Shown piece after piece: positions 32,801 through 40,359 of a stretch of DNA of 64,000 bases. The notes under the pieces were generated by a model, which did no database searches, had not been told where the DNA came from, and saw only the letters and a program-made list of their open reading frames with translations. How positions within the stretch are numbered: the stretch's first letter is position 1; every line of letters starts with the position of its first letter. The stretch comes from Lepidonotus clava. Lineage: Eukaryota; Annelida; Polychaeta; Phyllodocida; Polynoidae. Location: NCBI GenBank assembly GCA_936440205.1, contig OW387140.1, forward strand, positions 28,641,659-28,705,658, written 5' to 3'. The position numbers and the translations under genes were made by a program.

Positions 32801-33384
32801 ACCATATCAAGATAATTTGAAAATCTGCTAGGATTCTTACATTTCTTAAAGGCAGCTAATACACAATAAACAAAACATCTATTATCTTCACATAATATAT
32901 TAACAAGTGAATGCTTATTAGGAAGTGGAAGAGATATATATGCACACCCGCCAAAAGGATTAAACCTATAAACTGATAAACGTAAAAGTTGAATTTCTTT
33001 CAAAAACCAACCTGACCCCATCTGAATAAACCCATCAAAAAATGCTAAAATTAATCTTTTAGCTTCATTAAGTTTATCTTTAATAGAATGGAAAGTCAAC
33101 AACTGAGTAACACGACTCTGAAACCATGGTTGACATTCAAAGTACTCTTCAGTATCTACCTTATATTTACCTAATAAAACCTTTAAAGAAAGTTGAAATT
33201 TGATACCTCCATGCCGAGAAAGCTCTTTCACTAGTTTCTTATACAAAACTTTAGATTTTAAATACAGATATAGCTCAATATCTATACGCTTTTTCTGTGG
33301 AACAAAATCATAATCAACTAAGAGGTTATTTAAAGCCCTACGTCTCCTCACTAAATCTTTATTTAAAACCCTTTTAGGCCTCAT
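29860..33384 (-). CDS. Protein-primed DNA polymerase B (Polinton POLB)
   Basis: The replicative polymerase of the element, 1174 aa. A finger-like segment with Cys pairs and His lies at about 286-307 (CKKC ... HENADC). Exonuclease motif I is ADFETYN (Asp344, Glu346). Between Exo I and Exo II is a Cys/His block (CYLCG, DHAH, CNTC; about 435-471) resembling an endonuclease-VII/HNH zinc fold. Exo II is NCMNYDLHF (Asp496) and Exo III lies around YLKIDVLLLAD (638-648). Polymerase motif A is YVDANNLYGYAM (Asp728), motif B KLMNNSTFGK (891-900) and motif C YTDTDS (990-995). Motif order and insertions fit protein-primed family B enzymes. The frame is open throughout. Confidence 0.96.
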   Translation of the reverse strand: MRPKRVLNKDLVRRRRALNNLLVDYDFVPQKKRIDIELYLYLKSKVLYKKLVKELSRHGGIKFQLSLKVLLGKYKVDTEEYFECQPWFQSRVTQLLTFHSIKDKLNEAKRLILAFFDGFIQMGSGWFLKEIQLLRLSVYRFNPFGGCAYISLPLPNKHSLVNILCEDNRCFVYCVLAAFKKCKNPSRFSNYLDMVSTLDLSGLSFPTKLSEIPRFEKKNGITINVFGIHFVSLTYVPFPMYISVNFEKSNHKKHVNLLLYNNHYMLIRNISSFLTPFFWKKSRYFCKKCLISFSNKTSFNLHENADCTSKVFTGQLYHMPLQGERARFVNYAKQIKNHFIIYADFETYNVALNKQKGKSTLKTEHNLNAVGAILLSKYSEYSKPPFIYVGPNVIKKFIEYIYQMRAEISYIFEKNRKPLNLTPSDILHLSQQTCCYLCGIKFRKGMKKVIDHAHLGREGKGRDVNYACNTCNLTYSALKFPLFKIPIVMHNCMNYDLHFVVQNIYKFIADDITVIPKSSEKFLTMFFDSFYFIDSFQFLPNSLSNLADLLVKKDVNDLKETKKYFPNEKYLPYVMRKGVMCYDYIDSWKKLDECKLPSRKAFFNSLTNKHITSKDYYHALEMFKILKCKTIKDYLKQYLKIDVLLLADVFESFREQSLDFYSLDPAKYLTAPSLSYDAMLKFTGVKFDLLTEYDMYEFFEKGIRGGITNVMKRFAKVKNKGEHILYVDANNLYGYAMVQPLPFKDFAWIDPKKYCSFDVLKIEDSAPIGYVLEVTLNYPIELHDLHNMFPLAPEKISIDYSQLSPYAISVLKEFDINYTKSTVKLISTLSQKKRYILHYRNLKLYLQLGLTIEKIHRILSFKQSCWMKPYIEFNNQKRKESTSDFDKEFFKLMNNSTFGKCMENVKRRVKMVLTSNQKRCLNIIKKPTFQSLHIFNSKFVGVQYRKAELKLDKPIYVGFTILDLSKMHMFNFHYNVMLKTFGLGSLQLLYTDTDSLMYKIIHKRFDALLYEIRNNFDFSNLDRNNVLFSKENFKVLGKFKDETAGKKILEFVGLRPKMYSILLDSGKVIKRVKGIKRSCVEDFLHSEFKKVLFKCKRTSVTFHTIKSFKQKVYTVKEHKSALSPFEDKRWLCSDGIDTLAYGNYKIKIRKRRYKDIEDDNDISEKLDCDYLCLD

Positions 33385-33515
33385 ATCAATTTTCCTTATA
33401 CGTTAAGTAAAAATACATTCTCTTGCTTGATCTGAATAGACTTCAACCTGAACATACTTCTCTGATCAGAATTATCAATAATTCCAATCTCTTTATATCT
33501 ATCATAAGGTAATTT

Positions 33516-34499
33516 TTATATCTCAAGTCTCCTAAAATGCAATGTAAGTGATACATTACCATACTCAAATTCAACAGGTTTTCCTTGATCAGTTCTAATA
33601 ACAATTTCTATCTCTTTCAATCTATCATAAGCTAATTTCTTATATAAAGGAAAATCATAACGATGCTTCACATTATCTCCAAACTTGCCAAACGCTTGAA
33701 CAGTTCTTAATAATTTGGTTTCAACATTGCCTACAAATTCATAATCAACAATATCTGAATAAATATAAATATTTGTTGAATCTGTAGGAAAAACAGGAAT
33801 ACCTAATCCAACATATTCTGTTCCATATTGAGCCTGTATAACTTGATTATATGCTCCTCCCTTATCCAAAGCTAATACATCATTAAAACCTCCAACAGTA
33901 CTACCTAACCTATTACCTTTAAATTCGCATAAATGTCCCCAATTTATAACTCCTTTACATTGATCTAAACGCAAAACTTGAGCTAAATATGTTGACAAAA
34001 ATACGGTATCACCAGTTCCGACATACAATGAGCAAATCAAATTTTGATCATCAACATAAAGTTTTGTCCACCTCCGATAATTAAGATAACCTTCACTCCC
34101 CTCCGATGCAGTTTTATCTGCTTTTATAAATCTATCATTCATTTCTTTTATTAATGACTTTATTGTATAATTTCCAAACTTATGAGCAAAAGATTTGGTA
34201 ACCCTCTTAATTGAAGTCATATCTACTTGATCTATAGATTTAATTACACGAAAACGAGGATCTTTTAATTTAAAAATATCTCTACTTAAAACCCAATTTC
34301 GACCTTGTTCTGGATGTCTTGGCACATTATACCAGGATATTGGAAAGTCTATCTCGACTAATGCCACTTCCCAATAACCCTTACATGTTTTTTCAACAGG
34401 TAACTCAGTAAAAAAATGGCTTGTTAGATTATGTCGTGTAGGATGAGTAACATTTGATACTAAAGATAAATAAAACCCATCAACTATCTTCCCAGTCAT
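33516..34499 (-). CDS. Polinton minor capsid (penton-like) protein
   Basis: The 327-aa product has conserved blocks of the Polinton minor capsid family: FFTELPVEK and GYWEVALVEIDFP (N-terminal), NIYIYSDIVDYEFVGN and LLRTVQAFGKFGDNV (about 240-275), and the C-terminal EIEIVIRTDQGKPVEFEYG and VSLTLHFRR. In the family this protein forms capsid vertices with a single jelly-roll fold. It is placed just upstream of the polymerase in the same direction. Confidence 0.88.
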   Translation of the reverse strand: MTGKIVDGFYLSLVSNVTHPTRHNLTSHFFTELPVEKTCKGYWEVALVEIDFPISWYNVPRHPEQGRNWVLSRDIFKLKDPRFRVIKSIDQVDMTSIKRVTKSFAHKFGNYTIKSLIKEMNDRFIKADKTASEGSEGYLNYRRWTKLYVDDQNLICSLYVGTGDTVFLSTYLAQVLRLDQCKGVINWGHLCEFKGNRLGSTVGGFNDVLALDKGGAYNQVIQAQYGTEYVGLGIPVFPTDSTNIYIYSDIVDYEFVGNVETKLLRTVQAFGKFGDNVKHRYDFPLYKKLAYDRLKEIEIVIRTDQGKPVEFEYGNVSLTLHFRRLEI

Positions 34500-34650
34500 T
34501 ATTCTATTATAAATATTAACTACTTTCTTACATTAACCTATATTAACTAATTCACATACTTAATTAATCTCAAAGCAATTTATAAATAGTTAAATATGCC
34601 TTAAAACTAAAACCGTTATATTGATCTTCCTTTAATAAAATCAAAACAAT

Positions 34651-35478
34651 TTACCTGTCAAATAAAAACTCTGAAGAATATTTCTGAATATGTCTTAAAT
34701 GATCTGGAACATAACTTAACCTTTCTTCAATACAATGCAATCTAGATCTATTATCTAAAATAGGTCTTCCTTCGCGCCATTTAGTTCTACATTTAAAACA
34801 ATAAACTTCCATATCATAACTTTGAGAAAGAAATCCTTCAAAACAACCTGCAATATGAACTGGTCTAAAACAACATTGAAGGAAAACCATCTCACAATTT
34901 GGGCCTTTATAAGAAAAAATAATTGGAAACGAACAAAATAAACAATGCACATCAAATTTTGAAAAAATCAATCTTCTATACCGCGATACATCCCTCAATT
35001 TCCTATATAATGCTCTCATTGCATGTCTCTCTCCTTTAATATGGATAAGTCTAACAAGATAAATTATATAATCTTCTGGCGTACCTAAATAATTTGATAT
35101 TGAATTCAAAATACTCTGAGTATATTTGTCTTTTATGCCAAATAAATAACAACTCATTTTTAAAGTAGTTACAATTCTCTTCTTACTTGTCCACATAGTA
35201 CTTTGAATATAACTCAAAATAGCATCACAATGGAAATAAGATGAAAAAAATAAAAGTGCTTGAACAGAAAATTCATTAAACATTCGAAACCAATCTTCTT
35301 CGACATGTTCAGAAATAACCTTAATTATTCCAATACACTCCTGTTCTGATAAACTATCTTGTTCTGGAATTTCAATTACTAAAGGAAGATCAATATTACC
35401 TGCATAGAAAGAAACCAAAGCTGAAAAGTACAAACAACTTTGCATAAGTTGGAAAAAAGCTAAAGAACACATTCTCAT
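34651..35478 (-). CDS. Unrecognised Cys-rich protein of the Polinton
   Basis: The 275-aa product has a mainly helical N-terminal two thirds and a C-terminal Cys-rich part: VHCLFCSFPIIF, LQCCFRPVHIAGC and YCFKCRTKW (about 176-235). The spacing (C-x2-C ... C ... H-x3-C ... C-x2-C) suggests one or two zinc-binding sites of RING or ribbon type. No family was recognised. It is separated from the penton-like gene by a ~150-bp AT-rich gap. Confidence 0.5.
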   Translation of the reverse strand: MRMCSLAFFQLMQSCLYFSALVSFYAGNIDLPLVIEIPEQDSLSEQECIGIIKVISEHVEEDWFRMFNEFSVQALLFFSSYFHCDAILSYIQSTMWTSKKRIVTTLKMSCYLFGIKDKYTQSILNSISNYLGTPEDYIIYLVRLIHIKGERHAMRALYRKLRDVSRYRRLIFSKFDVHCLFCSFPIIFSYKGPNCEMVFLQCCFRPVHIAGCFEGFLSQSYDMEVYCFKCRTKWREGRPILDNRSRLHCIEERLSYVPDHLRHIQKYSSEFLFDR

Positions 35479-35491
35479 CTTGTACTCACAA

Positions 35492-35651
35492 TATTACGTC
35501 GCTTGAAATTTCCTAGAAATGGTAGAATAATTTCTTATAGGCGGTGGAATAAACAAATGACTTTTTGGATTATAATTTGAATGAAAACGTAATTTATGTA
35601 AACGTAATAACGAAAATGACAATAACTCTTTATTACACTCGCTACATAAAA
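35492..35651 (-). other. Short stretch with a C2H2 zinc-finger-like pattern
   Basis: Between two Polinton genes, one - strand frame shows CSECNKELLSFSLLRLHKLR followed by a second His, a C-x2-C-x12-H-x4-H spacing. No start codon was assessed and no independent gene is claimed. Confidence 0.35.
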
Positions 35652-36848
35652 TTAAATTTTTTTTTTTTTTGGACCTCTCTTATCTTTTGTAGCTTTAATC
35701 AAAGGCTGAGCACAATGTACAGGACAACATAAGCAAGTTTCAATATTTCCTGGCAAAAGATTATTTTGAATAACTAATGCATGTTTACGTAATCGGTCAG
35801 TAATTTCAACAAATTTTGAAATATTAGCATCAATCTTTTCCTTAGATTCTTGATACATCACTGAACATGTTGAAAAATCTTGAAGATGTTTTCCACTTTC
35901 ACTTACATTAACTGATATATTTTTCCTCTTACTTGTTTTATTTTCCTCAAACTCTTTACCAAAACAATTCTTATCTATTTTCCTTTGTCCTATTTCTTTA
36001 CCTTCATCTACAAAATCATTTTGACTTTTATCAAAACTTTGTTGAGTCTCTTTTAATCTGTTAAGCTCAAATAGGAAATCATTAACCTTTTTGTCACTTA
36101 TCTGTTTATTAACCTCTTCAACCTCCTCATATTCATCTGTATCTGATACACACAAATCATCATTTACACTAGAACAATCACTATTAACATTCTTACATTT
36201 TCGCTTCAATTCAATATCTTCCTTTTTTCTATCTTCATCTGATTCAGATGAATCACTTGAAGATAACCTCTCTACACTCTTATATTGTTTACCATTTATC
36301 TTTCTTTTCTTATATGATTTTTGTAAAGATTTCTTAGTAATCAAATCTTCATTAGTTGAAAATTTTGATGACTTATGACAGCCTAAATTTGTTTGAACAA
36401 ATTTATTTTGATCTTTATTCCACTGAATAACCAAAGGTAAACCCTGTCTAAATAAGTGGTCAAACGGTGAAAAATGATTAGATCGACCAGAACCAGTATA
36501 TACTACAATACTTAATTTTAAAATATCTACAAGCTTCTGCAAAATAACACTCTGAAAAGACCGCAACTCTAATCTTAAATTCTCTTCATCACTAAAAATA
36601 ATCAAATAAGCAACATTCCTTGTTGCTTGACTACTCTTTAAATGTTCAAGAAGAGTAGCCTTTAATTCCTCCTTAAATATATTTAATTTATTTTCACTTA
36701 TAAATTGCTCTTTCAACTGCAAAAAAATATAATGAAAAGGATGAGTATCATCAACTTTTACTTTATGCCAAAACTGCTTATTATCAGAATTAACTTTCAA
36801 TAAAAACCCCACCACTAACAATAGCAATTCATCTAAAATGCTGGCCAT
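35652..36848 (-). CDS. Unrecognised Polinton protein sharing a domain with its neighbour
   Basis: The 398-aa product has an N-terminal domain (about 1-170), a long low-complexity Ser/Asp/Glu/Lys middle and a short Cys segment near the end (CLCCPVHC). In the N-terminal domain, YLIIFSDEENLRLELRSF and then VVYTGSGRSNHFSPFDHLF recur in altered form in the next gene upstream (36860-37495). I know no outside homologue. Confidence 0.5.
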   Translation of the reverse strand: MASILDELLLLVVGFLLKVNSDNKQFWHKVKVDDTHPFHYIFLQLKEQFISENKLNIFKEELKATLLEHLKSSQATRNVAYLIIFSDEENLRLELRSFQSVILQKLVDILKLSIVVYTGSGRSNHFSPFDHLFRQGLPLVIQWNKDQNKFVQTNLGCHKSSKFSTNEDLITKKSLQKSYKKRKINGKQYKSVERLSSSDSSESDEDRKKEDIELKRKCKNVNSDCSSVNDDLCVSDTDEYEEVEEVNKQISDKKVNDFLFELNRLKETQQSFDKSQNDFVDEGKEIGQRKIDKNCFGKEFEENKTSKRKNISVNVSESGKHLQDFSTCSVMYQESKEKIDANISKFVEITDRLRKHALVIQNNLLPGNIETCLCCPVHCAQPLIKATKDKRGPKKKKI

Positions 36849-36859
36849 AAGTTAAATAT

Positions 36860-37495
36860 CTAGATACCTAAATAGCAGGTCCTAATATCATTACAAACTT
36901 CAGAAAAATATAAAACATTACTTGTTAAACAACTACCTTTAAAAGTATGTGAAAATGTTAAAATACAATTACTTTCAAGCTTATTCAAAATTAAACGAAA
37001 ACTTGAAAAATATGATGAGCCAGTTCCTGTATATGGTAGCCAAACAGAATCACTCGAATTTGACTCTTTAATCTCAAAACTATATTTATCTGAAAACCTT
37101 TCCACTATCTTAAAACAAAATTCCATAAAACTTTTACTCCTTTCTGAAACAAAAATTATTTGAAAAGTTATCTGAATATTCTTTGGCGTTATAAAAATAG
37201 AAATATCATCTGCTACCTCTTCACATGAACAATATAATTCAATAAAATCATAAACTTCTAAAGCTAATTTAGAAATATCAGATAATAAACTTGAAAAATT
37301 CCTCCTTAAATAAATAGTACAAAATCCATGCTTTGTTACTTTTAATGTATAAGATTTTCTTTTAAATGTTAAAGATCCTCTATAAAGAACAGTTGAAACA
37401 TTAATATTTCTATGAATTGCAAACAAATCAAAATTAATTTTCGGATAAAAATTGACTTTGAAAATAACTAAATTTATACTATAACTTATCTGCAT
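36860..37495 (-). CDS. Unrecognised 211-aa Polinton protein, possible TBP-like half
   Basis: Residues ~110-185 contain FQIIFVSERSKSFMEFCF and LPYTGTGSSYFSSFRLIL, matching the pattern in 35652-36848. The first ~90 residues alternate strands and end in a helix (VNFYPKINFDLFAIHRN, then LYRGSLTFKRKSYTLKV and ISKLALEVYDFI), an order reminiscent of one TATA-binding-protein repeat. That resemblance is weak and is offered only as an idea. Confidence 0.45.
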   Translation of the reverse strand: MQISYSINLVIFKVNFYPKINFDLFAIHRNINVSTVLYRGSLTFKRKSYTLKVTKHGFCTIYLRRNFSSLLSDISKLALEVYDFIELYCSCEEVADDISIFITPKNIQITFQIIFVSERSKSFMEFCFKIVERFSDKYSFEIKESNSSDSVWLPYTGTGSSYFSSFRLILNKLESNCILTFSHTFKGSCLTSNVLYFSEVCNDIRTCYLGI

Positions 37496-37616
37496 CTATA
37501 AACGACACACCTAACCTTAAGCAAATTTTACCTACAATAGTTATATATTGCTATATATTTCATGCATATATTTCATACTGAACTACAATTAATCACTATC
37601 TGAATAACAATCTCAA

Positions 37617-37967
37617 CTATATTTTCCTACGACGCTTATAAGCTAATCTATATTTTTCATGCCGCACTACAATTAAATAAATCTGAGCAATTTTGATAAA
37701 AAATTCTGAATATCCTAACATGTACTCTGATGATCGAATCAGAAACTCTGCTGGATTCATTCGACAAAACTCAAATATTCTATCATTAATATTCAAAATT
37801 TCACGTTTAGTTAGAATCTGATGAAACCTAAAAAAACCTGTATAAGATTTCTTACAACAAAAAAGATCCAGCAAATGATAACACTGCGCACATTGGCAAA
37901 TTCTTTTTCTAAAACGTTTTGAAGTATTTGAATAAATATATTTATAAAAATAAAATCTTCTTCTCAT
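37617..37967 (-). CDS. Small Cys-motif protein 1 of the tandem Polinton family
   Basis: A longer open frame reaches 38036. I prefer the Met at 37967 (MRRRFYFYKYIYSN) because it lies just after the end of the preceding gene. It has a basic N-terminus, ICQCAQC, then FHQILTKREILNINDRIFEF and a hydrophobic C-terminal helix. Its N-terminal half is nearly identical to that of the next gene (37976-38311); the second half has diverged. Confidence 0.5.
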   Translation of the reverse strand: MRRRFYFYKYIYSNTSKRFRKRICQCAQCYHLLDLFCCKKSYTGFFRFHQILTKREILNINDRIFEFCRMNPAEFLIRSSEYMLGYSEFFIKIAQIYLIVVRHEKYRLAYKRRRKI

Positions 37968-37975
37968 GCCGTAAC

Positions 37976-38311
37976 CTAGCCTGAAGTTATTGAATATCCA
38001 ACATGCTTTATAATGACTGAACAAAAGAAAGCACAATGGATATATAATAAACTTCGTTGCAATTCAGCAAAATTAACCAATTTATCTTTTTCTGACTTCC
38101 TATAAAATGATAATATTTTGAAATTCTCTTTTAAACCAATTCTTTTTGAAATTATTTTACCCCTAAAACTCAATAAAATAAAATGACAAGATTTCTTACA
38201 ACAATAAAGATCCAACAAATGTTGACACTGCGCACAATGACAAATTCTTTTTCTAAAACGTTTTGAAGTATTTGAATAAATATATTTATAAAAATAAAAT
38301 CTTCTTCTCAT
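37976..38311 (-). CDS. Small Cys-motif protein 2 of the tandem Polinton family
   Basis: The preferred start is MRRRF at 38311; the open frame extends to 38380, overlapping the preceding gene. The product has ICHCAQC, CHFILLSFRGKIISKRIGLK and a C-terminal SLLYIHCAFFCSVIIKHVGY. Its C-terminal half is almost identical to that of 38320-38682, while its N-terminal half matches 37617-37967, so it shares one half with each neighbour. Confidence 0.5.
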   Translation of the reverse strand: MRRRFYFYKYIYSNTSKRFRKRICHCAQCQHLLDLYCCKKSCHFILLSFRGKIISKRIGLKENFKILSFYRKSEKDKLVNFAELQRSLLYIHCAFFCSVIIKHVGYSITSG

Positions 38312-38532
38312 ACCACAACCTAACCTGAAGTTATTGAATATCCAACATGCTTTATAATGACTGAACAAAAGAAAGCACAATGGATATACAATAAACTTCG
38401 TTGCAATTCAACAAAATTAACCAATTTATCTTTTTCTGACTTCCTATAAAATGATAATATTTTGAAATTCTCTTTTAAAGCAATTCTTTTTGAAATTATT
38501 TTACCCCTAAAACTCAATAAAATAAAATGACA
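37983..38532. repeat. Recent 344-bp tandem duplication within the small-gene array
   Basis: The stretch of about 205 bp from 37983 recurs from 38327 with only a few differences, and the sequence coding MRRRF...ICxCAQC recurs at the same offset. The duplication created or renewed neighbouring members of the gene family. Confidence 0.9.
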
Positions 38533-38682
38533 ATGAGGAATTAATTTTAAATGAAAAGAAAAAAGATATAAACTTATACAAGTTGGACAATTGCACTTAT
38601 ATTCTATAACCAATTTCTTCAACCGCTTAGATTTATAAAAACAAAGATAAGACTTGAACTGAAAGCGCTCAAAAGATTTCAT
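38320..38682 (-). CDS. Small Cys-motif protein 3 of the tandem Polinton family
   Basis: The 120-aa product has a basic start, YKCNCPTCISLYLFSF, then CHFILLSFRGKIISKRIALK and SLLYIHCAFFCSVIIKHVGY. The ~205-bp 3' half recurs at 37983-38190 with a 344-bp offset at very high identity. Confidence 0.55.
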   Translation of the reverse strand: MKSFERFQFKSYLCFYKSKRLKKLVIEYKCNCPTCISLYLFSFHLKLIPHCHFILLSFRGKIISKRIALKENFKILSFYRKSEKDKLVNFVELQRSLLYIHCAFFCSVIIKHVGYSITSG

Positions 38683-38697
38683 TCAAAACATCGCATA

Positions 38698-39114
38698 CTA
38701 AAATGGCATAACAACAATACATTCACTTAATGTTGAAACTAAAGAATATCCGACATGCTTTGTAATAGCAGCAGAAAAAAAAGCATAATGAGCAAACAAT
38801 AAACTATTATAATATTCAGCTACATTATCATAATTCTCTTTTATTACCTTTTTATAAAATGAACATATCTTTAAATTTTCATTCAAAGCAATTCTTTTTG
38901 AAATAAACCTGCCTTTAGAATAAAGTAAAATAAGATGGCAATTAGGAATAGGATCAAAAAGTGTAAAATAAAGATACAAACTAATACAAGTGTGACAACA
39001 ACACCTTATTTCAGTAACTGTACCATTCAGCCTCGTAATTTTATCAAAATCAAGACAAGTCTGATATCGAAACGAACTAGATGGTACTAAAACATATGTC
39101 GCTTCACTTGTCAT
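38698..39114 (-). CDS. Small Cys-motif protein 4 of the tandem Polinton family
   Basis: The 138-aa product follows the family layout: EIRCCCHTCISLYLYF, then CHLILLYSKGRFISKRIALN and LLFAHYAFFSAAITKHVGYS. It overlaps the preceding gene's end (39104) by 11 bp. It is more diverged, so this copy is older than the pair at 37976-38682. Confidence 0.55.
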   Translation of the reverse strand: MTSEATYVLVPSSSFRYQTCLDFDKITRLNGTVTEIRCCCHTCISLYLYFTLFDPIPNCHLILLYSKGRFISKRIALNENLKICSFYKKVIKENYDNVAEYYNSLLFAHYAFFSAAITKHVGYSLVSTLSECIVVMPF

Positions 39115-39475
39115 CTAAACAAAGTATAAATGACGCATGGCTTATAATGTGAAAACAAAAGTAAGCAAAATGCAAATAAACCAAAAGCTGAATATCAGCT
39201 ATAAATCTCTTATATAGTGGAGTTTTCTTATAAAATGTTAATAATCTAAAATTTAAATTCAAAATATATCTTTTAGAAACAACTTTATCCTTTAAAGATG
39301 TTAAAATAGGAATACAAGGTGGAACCAATTCAAAATCTAAAGAATAAAAATGACTAGCACAAACTTTACAAAAACAACGATTTTCTTTACATGAATTCCC
39401 TGACCTCTTCAATTTATAAAAATAACAAAATTTACACTTTGACTCAGAAAAATTTAATACTAATGCAGTACTCAT
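39104..39475 (-). CDS. Small Cys-motif protein 5 of the tandem Polinton family
   Basis: The 123-aa product shows CKFCYFYKLKRSGNSC, ENRCFCKVCASHFYS, ILTSLKDKVVSKRYILNLNF and LVYLHFAYFCFHIISHASF, the same order as genes 3 and 4. The repeated 'VSKRxxLxxNF' and 'hHhAYF' phrases support common descent. Confidence 0.55.
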   Translation of the reverse strand: MSTALVLNFSESKCKFCYFYKLKRSGNSCKENRCFCKVCASHFYSLDFELVPPCIPILTSLKDKVVSKRYILNLNFRLLTFYKKTPLYKRFIADIQLLVYLHFAYFCFHIISHASFILCLDDK

Positions 39476-39518
39476 TAATACAGCTAAAACTAAAAGCAGA
39501 ACCCATTAATAAAGCTGA

Positions 39519-39944
39519 CTAAATTTCAGTATATAGCACATTAAAACCTATATGATGTCTAAACAATACTACAACCGTTGACAAATATGCAAATTCATCA
39601 AACTCCTCGGATTGTGACTCAGCAAAATTCAGAATTTCTTCTTTTAAAATCCAGGGTAATCCTAAAGTGTCTAATTCATCTTTAGTAATTTTAGGAGCAA
39701 TATTCACAATTGTTTCTAAACATAAATCTTTTAATGTTATCTTGTTATATAATTTTGAATTAATCTCTTGAGCTAATGTCGCGGCTTTAACAACATCTGA
39801 AAAAGTAACTAAACTATCACAAGGACAAATTTTAAGCAACTCCGAATAAAAAGAACACCGCTTAATAATTTTGACAATAACCCTACAAAAAAAACAAGAA
39901 CACTTAATACCAAATTCGTTTACAAAATCTATAACAATACTCAT
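39519..39944 (-). CDS. Small Cys-motif protein 6, most diverged member
   Basis: The 141-aa product keeps IKCSCFFC near the N-terminus, a second Cys pair (ICPC) and a C-terminal hydrophobic helix (AYLSTVVVLFRHHIGFNVL). Membership in the family is likely by position and layout but not certain. Confidence 0.45.
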   Translation of the reverse strand: MSIVIDFVNEFGIKCSCFFCRVIVKIIKRCSFYSELLKICPCDSLVTFSDVVKAATLAQEINSKLYNKITLKDLCLETIVNIAPKITKDELDTLGLPWILKEEILNFAESQSEEFDEFAYLSTVVVLFRHHIGFNVLYTEI

Positions 39945-40359
39945 TTGTAAATATATACTATTATACTTACTGCTTAATTCCTTCAGCTTAAACTAGCCAA
40001 CCAGCACTGCACGATCTAAACAAACACCAAAGACCTCTGTTAGAAATTCATTATCTTAATCCACAGAGGGCGATACATTTCCAAACCTAAACAATTATTC
40101 GATAGATGGCAGCACATTTACAAAACCTTTACCGACATTAACATTCACCAGAGGGCAGCAATTCAGCAGATGCACATAATGACTAAACCTAATACTTCTG
40201 CCCCTAGATAAATCTTGCCCTAAGATTAAGATAAAGCAAACAAAATAAAACGCTAATACTTGATAGAATGCCCCACAAAGATTATACTCAGAATCAAACC
40301 GTCAAGCACTCAAACCAGCAGCAGCCTAGAGCCTAACCTAGAGCCCAGAACACTACAAA
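39945..40359. other. Gap between divergent Polinton genes
   Basis: This 0.4-kb stretch separates the - strand genes from the + strand glycoprotein-like gene and may hold promoters for both. AGAGGGCGATACA, AGATGGCAGCACA and AGAGGGCAGCAAT occur at 40065-40165 as a loose repeat. No open frame of interest is seen. Confidence 0.5.
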
